From NCBI GenBank assembly GCA_003557485.1, contig PWOI01000095.1:1-6632 (forward strand): a stretch of 6,632 nt of DNA. Reading direction: 5' to 3'. Of this stretch, positions 1 to 4,330 are shown in pieces. Position 1 is the stretch's first letter. The number at the start of each line of letters is the position of its first letter. The translations under genes were made by a program, and so were the position numbers. This DNA comes from Elusimicrobiota bacterium (GTDB taxonomy: Bacteria > CG03 > SLGR01 > PWQF01). The notes under the pieces are model-generated. The model ran no database searches. It was not told where the DNA came from and saw only the letters and a list, made by a program, of their open reading frames with translations.

Positions 1-2421
1 GCAGTTGTTTCGGCAGGGGAGAGAATCTCGTCGGGAGTCAGCGATGCGTTGGATGTGGCTGCGGAAACAGTTTCCGTGGCGGTGTCATCAGCCGGGGAAT
101 TTGTGCAGAATGCCGCAGGTGCGTTAAGAGAGAGAATATCGGGAACTTCCAAGGCGGAAGGTGAAGAGGTTGGCCTGGTGCGGCGGGTAGTTTCTGCTGT
201 AGGCGGTGTGATAAGAGGAGTCGGGAATGCTGTTTCTTCTGCTTATCAGGCTGTTAGAACATTTTGTGTCCAGGCTGTAACTACTATTCTTTTTATGAGG
301 AGAGTGAATAATCTTATAGATACAATTGCTGATGAAGAAGCGGATCTGGAAGACAGGATGGAGACGCTTGGAGAATTATATTATTCTCCTCTTAACTTTG
401 GTGAGATGTTGCCTCGGTTTGAGAGAAGGATTTTGAATGCTTTATTTGATGTTGCAAACGATCCTGGAACGGAACCTGAATTGGCTGTAGAAATAGTGTT
501 CGCCATATTTAATCTTTTTTGTTATTTTCCTGCGGCAGGAAGGTCTTCTCTTCATTCAAGGCCGGAAGAAATACAGCAAATGGTTGTAGGCGGGTTGATT
601 TCCAGTATTGAAAGTCCGGTAATTTGTGATGTTTCGGTAATGCACATACTTGTAAATATGTCTTGGTATATAGAAAATGGGGTGAGTGACGGAATCCTTT
701 CAGAGGAAATTCTACACTTTCTGGAAGGCGAAGTGGAACAACTTATAAATCATCTTAGTGGGATAATTTTTGACCCGGAATCCTCCCCCGAAGATGTTGA
801 GTTTGCTTTTAGCCGTCTTATTTTGATTTTTGAAAGCGGAATTGTAGGGAGTGAGGAAGTAGTAAATGAGCTTGCGGCAGTGGTTGCGGCCTTTTCATCA
901 GATGAAGAAACAAGGCATGTTGCGCTTGATGTTTTAAATGGTGTTAGCGGCCGGCTTCAGTTGGAAGTAGTAGGCGGATTGTTGGAATTAATCAGTAGTC
1001 CGCATACAGAACCTGATACCGTAGAATCAGTAATTGAAACGATGGCCATGGTGTTTAATAGTGAAGGGGATGATATAAATTCTTCACTTCAGATTTTAAT
1101 AGCAGCCGGACTCTTTAACCTGGTTTATGACTCCGAAACTCCTCCAGAGTTAATTGAAATTATTTCAGACAGCATCCCAAACTGGGTATTTGATGTCTCC
1201 GAATCCCGTACGGCTTACCAGCAGACTATTTTCAACCACACTTTAGGTTATGTTTTAAATAACCCTGAAACTTCTCCCGAGGCAAAGCAGGCGGCTTTTA
1301 ATATTTTATTTAATATAATTGAAGATGGAGGGTATTATAACTATTACTCGGCTTATTATGCGTTAGCAAATGCGCGTTTTCTGAGCAGTGACGAGATGGA
1401 AATGGTTGTGAGTTTGTTTTTTGACTTGTTAGATGACAATCCTTCTGACCGGACAAGACGAAATGTTTTAAGGGTATTTGCCAACTGCATTATAATAACC
1501 AACCTGGGATTAGACTTTGATGATTTTATGGCGGGAGAGACTGATGAAACTTTTATCTATGATATTGAATACAGAGAGGAGATGGCAGTTGCATTGCTGG
1601 ATAATCTCTCTTTTCTCGAATCAGAAGCTGAAAGTCATTTTGAAGGGATACTTATTTCTTTGTGGGCTTTTGCGGCAAATGACCCGGAATTCAGTGACTC
1701 TGTGAGGGAAAGGACAAGGGATGCCGTTGAAGAAGTTTTTATAAATGAAACAAATGAAAGAATATGGCGGGAATTTGGAGTGGCAGTCCTTGGTGATTAC
1801 GACGAAGATCATATGCAGGCAACTTACAATGTTATGGCATCTCTTCCTCCTGTAATGCACCCTCTGTTAATTAACTTTAATGGGGGTATTGATGTTATGA
1901 CTGGCGGAATATATTCTCCAGCCACAAGAACGATAGAAATAAACCCCAATATGTCTGAATACGATACGGTAAGAGTGCTTTATCATGAAACAGGCCACTA
2001 TGTTCATTTCACTCAGATGGATTCAAACCAGCGGGCAGAATGGAATGTTCTGTGGGAAGAATCATCGGAGGGCGAGGATTATGCCAGAGAATACGGCAGA
2101 GCCAATATTTTAGAAGATTTTGCAACAATGTATGAGGCATATGCTTTAGACACTCAGGGTTTTCTTGCACAGACTATAGCGAATACTGAAGATTCCGGGT
2201 GCGATGTCCGCCTCAGAAAGATTAAGTTTATAGCAGGACTTTTTGCGCACGAGCATACGCTTGAGGACGGCACTGTTGTAGAGGCTTCTTATGTCTTTGA
2301 AGTTGATGAGGAGACAGGCGGGATAACGCGCAGGAGAGTAGCCCTGGCCGGGATGGAGGTAAACGGTGAAACGTACCTTCTTCCGGATTTTAATACTGTA
2401 TATGATACAGACTTTTTTTGA
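1..2421 (+). CDS. Helical-repeat protein with C-terminal HExxH zinc-metallopeptidase-like domain (5' partial)
   Basis: The frame is open from base 1 to the TGA at 2419-2421, giving 806 visible residues, so the true start lies upstream. The TTG at 49 is in frame but has no need to be the start, since the same 11-residue pattern continues on both sides of it. Numbering from base 1, residues 2-46 form an amphipathic segment with 11-residue periodicity. Residues about 115-600 are almost entirely helical, with hydrophobic helix pairs separated by turns of the type NPETSPE, as in ARM/HEAT solenoids. Residues about 615-725 look like a peptidase domain. It has a short strand-like stretch (TRTIEINPN), then HETGH with H662, E663 and H666, then LEDFATMYEAY with E705 as a plausible third zinc ligand (gluzincin arrangement). 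A polar tail of about 80 residues ends the protein. The motif is seen directly; peptidase activity is inferred from it. The substrate and cellular location are unknown because the N terminus is missing. I do not recognise a named family. Confidence 0.85.
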   Translation, partial: AVVSAGERISSGVSDALDVAAETVSVAVSSAGEFVQNAAGALRERISGTSKAEGEEVGLVRRVVSAVGGVIRGVGNAVSSAYQAVRTFCVQAVTTILFMRRVNNLIDTIADEEADLEDRMETLGELYYSPLNFGEMLPRFERRILNALFDVANDPGTEPELAVEIVFAIFNLFCYFPAAGRSSLHSRPEEIQQMVVGGLISSIESPVICDVSVMHILVNMSWYIENGVSDGILSEEILHFLEGEVEQLINHLSGIIFDPESSPEDVEFAFSRLILIFESGIVGSEEVVNELAAVVAAFSSDEETRHVALDVLNGVSGRLQLEVVGGLLELISSPHTEPDTVESVIETMAMVFNSEGDDINSSLQILIAAGLFNLVYDSETPPELIEIISDSIPNWVFDVSESRTAYQQTIFNHTLGYVLNNPETSPEAKQAAFNILFNIIEDGGYYNYYSAYYALANARFLSSDEMEMVVSLFFDLLDDNPSDRTRRNVLRVFANCIIITNLGLDFDDFMAGETDETFIYDIEYREEMAVALLDNLSFLESEAESHFEGILISLWAFAANDPEFSDSVRERTRDAVEEVFINETNERIWREFGVAVLGDYDEDHMQATYNVMASLPPVMHPLLINFNGGIDVMTGGIYSPATRTIEINPNMSEYDTVRVLYHETGHYVHFTQMDSNQRAEWNVLWEESSEGEDYAREYGRANILEDFATMYEAYALDTQGFLAQTIANTEDSGCDVRLRKIKFIAGLFAHEHTLEDGTVVEASYVFEVDEETGGITRRRVALAGMEVNGETYLLPDFNTVYDTDFF
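4..138 (+). repeat. 11-residue (hendecad) amphipathic protein repeat
   Basis: Within the first gene, hydrophobic residues recur every 11 positions in three parallel series: V2, V13, V24, V35, I46; G6, L17, V28, A39; and I9, A20, A31, L42 (numbered from base 1). The rest is mostly Ala, Ser, Gly, Glu and Arg. This a/e/h spacing is typical of hendecad coiled coils and of 11-mer amphipathic helices that bind lipid surfaces, as in apolipoproteins. The array is already in progress at base 1 and probably extends upstream. Beyond residue 46 the periodicity becomes irregular. Confidence 0.55.
457..1284 (+). repeat. ARM/HEAT-like helical repeats with recurring 9-residue turn motif
   Basis: Five related 9-residue turns are seen: NDPGTEPEL (residue 153), FDPESSPED (257), SSPHTEPDT (332), YDSETPPEL (376) and NNPETSPEA (420), numbered from base 1. 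Each precedes a hydrophobic helix. The last three are 44 residues apart, close to the ARM/HEAT unit length. The wider gaps of 104 and 75 residues contain more degenerate units, for example around ESPVICDVSV and SSDEETRHVA. A further divergent unit follows at LDDNPSDRTRR near base 1429. The repeat is visible at protein level only; the DNA copies have diverged. Confidence 0.6.
1984..2124 (+). other. Putative zinc site: HETGH ... LEDFA
   Basis: The HExxH motif occupies 1984-1998 (H662, E663, H666 from base 1), preceded by the hydrophobic VRVLY typical of the active-site helix. A glutamate at 2113-2115 (E705) lies 39 residues after the second histidine in LEDFATMYEAY. An E/D-FA context on the following helix is usual for the third ligand of gluzincin peptidases. 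Metal binding is inferred from these residues. Confidence 0.65.
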
Positions 2422-2434
2422 TGGAGCCTCAAAA

Positions 2435-2463
2435 TTGTGGCGAAAATGGTAAACATATATTAG
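2435..2463 (+). promoter_or_regulatory. Weak candidate sigma70 promoter upstream of lipoprotein gene
   Basis: TTGTGG at 2435-2440 is followed after 17 bases by TATTAG at 2458-2463, both imperfect matches to sigma70 consensus. It lies in the 93-base gap between the metallopeptidase-like gene and the lipoprotein gene. No convincing terminator is seen in this gap, so read-through from the upstream gene is an equal possibility. Confidence 0.2.
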
Positions 2464-2498
2464 TATACGTAAAGAGGATGGGTCGCGGGTTTGAGTGT

Positions 2499-2505
2499 GA
2501 GGGGG
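2499..2505 (+). promoter_or_regulatory. Ribosome binding site of lipoprotein gene
   Basis: GAGGGGG lies nine bases before the ATG at 2515. It supports this start over the overlapping TTG/ATG at 2418/2421, which has no such site. Confidence 0.7.
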
Positions 2506-2514
2506 TAATCTTTA

Positions 2515-2916
2515 ATGAAAGAAAAAGTTTTTATTCTTGTAGTTTCGGCTGCATTTGTGGTTTTCTTTGGGGCCGGTTGCGGCGGAGTAGAAGAAAGCCC
2601 CGTTATAGGTCCGTCTGAAGTTGCAGGAGATGAATATATGAAAGTAAGTTTCTACACAATAGACAGGCAGCGAATGTCCAGGGGGGAATACGTGGGTTTT
2701 GCAGAACTTAAGGGAAACCGGCTTATTGTTGAGGTCTCAGAGACTGAACTTGAGGAAATTCTGAAAAACACCTATGCGACAATGACCGGTGATGAGGTAG
2801 ACGGGAAGCATATAACCAGGTTTGTAGATCTTGAACCCGGCACTCCCGGTCACCTGAAGGCGATAGCTTCGGAAATCCACAGGCATGGTTATATTTCCAG
2901 GGTAGAAAAAAAGTAG
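2515..2916 (+). CDS. Putative lipoprotein of unknown function
   Basis: The 133-residue product starts at ATG after a strong Shine-Dalgarno site. It begins with two lysines and a hydrophobic stretch (residues 5-18) ending in GAGC, a lipobox-like site with Cys22 as the predicted lipidated residue. Glycine at +2 would allow outer-membrane sorting under the E. coli rule; the organism may differ. The -3 position is Gly rather than the usual Leu, so lipidation is likely but not certain. The mature part has a compact domain from about residue 42 (MKVSFYTIDRQRM) to the end, with alternating strand and helix and a distinctive LEPGTPGHLKAIASE segment (residues 106-120). That segment reminds me of small uncharacterised proteins with a PGTPxHL motif; this is recall, not a search result. 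The ATG at 2638 could start a cytoplasmic version but lacks a clear ribosome binding site. The gene lies 93 bases after the upstream gene and 205 bases before the pump operon, so it is probably its own unit or cotranscribed with the upstream gene. No function is assigned. Confidence 0.8.
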   Translation: MKEKVFILVVSAAFVVFFGAGCGGVEESPVIGPSEVAGDEYMKVSFYTIDRQRMSRGEYVGFAELKGNRLIVEVSETELEEILKNTYATMTGDEVDGKHITRFVDLEPGTPGHLKAIASEIHRHGYISRVEKK

Positions 2917-2927
2917 CAGTACTTTTT
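2908..2927 (+). terminator. Weak AT-rich hairpin with T tract at lipoprotein stop
   Basis: AAAAAGTA at 2908-2915 and TACTTTTT at 2920-2927 are perfect inverted repeats around a four-base loop, overlapping the TAG stop at 2914-2916. The run of T in the 3' arm is terminator-like. The stem has only one G:C pair, so it would be a weak intrinsic terminator at best. Confidence 0.25.
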
Positions 2928-2987
2928 GCAGTGTAATTTTTTACCTTCCTTTCATATTGAATTCACACTTTTTTTATTTTTCCGGAG

Positions 2988-2993
2988 TATAAT
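2988..2993 (+). promoter_or_regulatory. Isolated TATAAT box, possible upstream promoter of pump operon
   Basis: A perfect -10 consensus lies 128 bases before the adaptor start. The nearest -35-like hexamer, TTCACA at 2962-2967, is 20 bases away, longer than optimal. A T-rich tract lies between them. It would give a transcript with a leader of about 120 bases if used. Confidence 0.3.
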
Positions 2994-3028
2994 AGTAACA
3001 GGGTTGAAATAGAGGTATAGCTGAAATT

Positions 3029-3057
3029 TTGAATAAAAGAAAGAATGGTATTATAAT
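3029..3057 (+). promoter_or_regulatory. Candidate sigma70 promoter of the efflux operon
   Basis: TTGAAT at 3029-3034 and TATAAT at 3052-3057 are separated by exactly 17 bases. An overlapping extended -10 (TGGTATTAT at 3046-3054) is also present. Transcription would begin near 3064, leaving about 58 bases of leader before the adaptor ATG. This is the best promoter-like sequence in the window and sits in the only gap directly upstream of the pump genes. Confidence 0.55.
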
Positions 3058-3090
3058 TAAATTGAGGTGAGGCTTTAAGGGGTAAAATAT

Positions 3091-3120
3091 ATGAAGAAAT
3101 ACCATTGGGAGAAGAGATAA
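3091..3120 (+). CDS. Possible nine-residue leader peptide upstream of adaptor gene
   Basis: An ATG at 3091 opens a nine-codon frame, MKKYHWEKR, closed by TAA at 3118-3120. AAGGGG at 3077-3082 precedes it by eight bases, a good ribosome binding site with no other obvious client. The stop falls one base before the adaptor ATG at 3122, and the adaptor's own GGGAG site lies inside this frame. Ribosomes finishing the peptide would thus be placed to restart on the adaptor. A short frame can arise by chance, so this is tentative. Confidence 0.3.
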   Translation: MKKYHWEKR

Positions 3121-3121
3121 A

Positions 3122-4330
3122 ATGAGTGGAAAAAGTTCCTTTTATTATTTTTTTAATATTATAAAAAGGTGCAGAGATCTTGCTTTGGGCATATACCGGG
3201 CGAAATATTTCAGGCCTGCGCTTATCCTATATTTTATAATAATGATCCCTCTGACTTATGTGTCGGTATTGTTGGGCAGGCAGGGTGCCTTTATCGAGGC
3301 TGAAGCTGAAGATGAAATTATTATGGTCAAGGCCGCCAGAGTTGATAATAGGGACTTCAGCGATACCCTGTCTGTTATAGGTACGGTAAAAGGGGCTTCC
3401 GAAGTAGATCTGAAGTTTGAGATAAGCGGAAGGGTGCGCTCTTTTAATTTCAGGGAGGGGGATGCTGTGCGCAGGGGTGAAGTTATAGTTTCCCTTGATG
3501 CTGAGGATGTTGTCACAAGAAGAGAACACGCGCAGGCAAAGCTGAATTCTGTTACGTCCCAGTATTTATCTGCCCAGGAGCAGTATGATGTTCACAAGGA
3601 ACTCTATGAAATGGGAGCGATTATCAGGGCCCGCCTCCGTGAAGTGGAGCTTAATGTAAAAGCCCTTGAATCTGAAGTGCAGAGAGAAAGGGCCGAGCTT
3701 CGCCTGGCTGAATCCGAACTCTTAAAAACAGTGATTGCTGCGCCTACCGACGGTGTAATGGGAGCAAGACACGTTGAAACGGGAGATTTTGTTTCTCCCC
3801 ATGACGAGGTGGGAACATTTATAGAAGTGGAAAATGTCTTTGTTGAAGCCGGAATAATAGAACGGGAAATACAGAGAGTGCGAAGAGGCCAGCAGGTAAC
3901 AATTACATTTGATACTTACCCTGACAGGGTTTTTAGCGGGTTTGTGGACAATGTCTCAAGGATGGTGCGCGGCGAGACAAGGACTCTTCCGATACAGATA
4001 AGAATAGAGAACCCCGAACTTAAATTGTTTTCAGGTATGCTTGCCGACTGCGAAATAATGATTGAACATATAGGGGATGTTATAATGGTCCCTTCTGAAA
4101 GTATAATAGACCTGGGGCAGATGACGGTTGTCCCTCTTATCAATTCGCAGGGTGATGATACAGGTGTTGTCGAGCTCCGCCAGGTCGAAACCGGCTATTC
4201 AAGGGCTGACCTGACAGAGATAAGTTACGGGCTTGACCCCGGTGATCTTATCGTGCAAGAAACCCAGCGTCCGTTAAGTGACGGAATGACAGTCAGGGTT
4301 ATTGAAGTAAGTGAGGTGAGCGCAGATTGA
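3122..4330 (+). CDS. RND efflux periplasmic adaptor (membrane fusion protein, HlyD/AcrA-type)
   Basis: This 402-residue protein has the expected size and domain order of RND adaptors, which link an inner-membrane RND permease to an outer-membrane channel. A single transmembrane anchor spans about residues 33-52. The first lipoyl half-motif is at about 88-126 (SGRVRSFNFREGDAVRRGE). A short helical hairpin at about 127-202 includes GAIIRARL and a Glu/Arg-rich return helix. The second lipoyl half follows at about 203-236 (IAAPTDGVMGARHVETGDFV). The beta-barrel is at about 237-315, and a membrane-proximal region begins at VIMVPSESIID (319-330). There is no lipobox; anchoring is by the helix. The roughly 30 residues before the helix are longer than usual for an adaptor. 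The 3122 start is preferred because GGGAG lies ten bases upstream and the next in-frame ATG (residue 41) would cut the anchor in half. The stop overlaps the permease start by four bases, so the two are cotranscribed and probably translationally coupled. The substrate cannot be deduced. Confidence 0.93.
   Translation: MSGKSSFYYFFNIIKRCRDLALGIYRAKYFRPALILYFIIMIPLTYVSVLLGRQGAFIEAEAEDEIIMVKAARVDNRDFSDTLSVIGTVKGASEVDLKFEISGRVRSFNFREGDAVRRGEVIVSLDAEDVVTRREHAQAKLNSVTSQYLSAQEQYDVHKELYEMGAIIRARLREVELNVKALESEVQRERAELRLAESELLKTVIAAPTDGVMGARHVETGDFVSPHDEVGTFIEVENVFVEAGIIEREIQRVRRGQQVTITFDTYPDRVFSGFVDNVSRMVRGETRTLPIQIRIENPELKLFSGMLADCEIMIEHIGDVIMVPSESIIDLGQMTVVPLINSQGDDTGVVELRQVETGYSRADLTEISYGLDPGDLIVQETQRPLSDGMTVRVIEVSEVSAD
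4313..4320 (+). promoter_or_regulatory. Ribosome binding site that decides the TTG start of the permease
   Basis: GAGGTGAG inside the adaptor's last codons is six bases before the TTG at 4327. An in-frame TGA at 4312-4314 rules out any earlier start, and the next in-frame ATG (4366) would remove the start of the first membrane helix. Confidence 0.7.

Noticed and set aside
49-51. TTG as the true start of the metallopeptidase-like gene
   Set aside because: The frame is open to base 1 and the 11-residue periodicity runs through this point, so the gene most likely begins upstream of the window.
1517-1860. Short frames on both strands inside the metallopeptidase-like gene
   Set aside because: They lie wholly within a long frame with coherent repeats and motifs, and their products show no domain or initiation signal.
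2463-2471. Overlapping palindromes GTATAC and TACGTA as an operator
   Set aside because: Six-base palindromes are common in AT-rich spacers, and no second half-site or repeat copy was found.
2418-2618. 66-codon plus-strand frame overlapping the upstream stop and the lipoprotein gene
   Set aside because: It overlaps the lipoprotein by about 100 bases, has no ribosome binding site, and its product is Cys/Arg-rich and patternless at the end where it shadows the lipoprotein signal peptide.
3227-3529. Two overlapping minus-strand frames opposite the adaptor gene
   Set aside because: They are antisense to the anchor and first lipoyl motif of a clear adaptor; the products are low-complexity Ser/Thr/Ile shadows.
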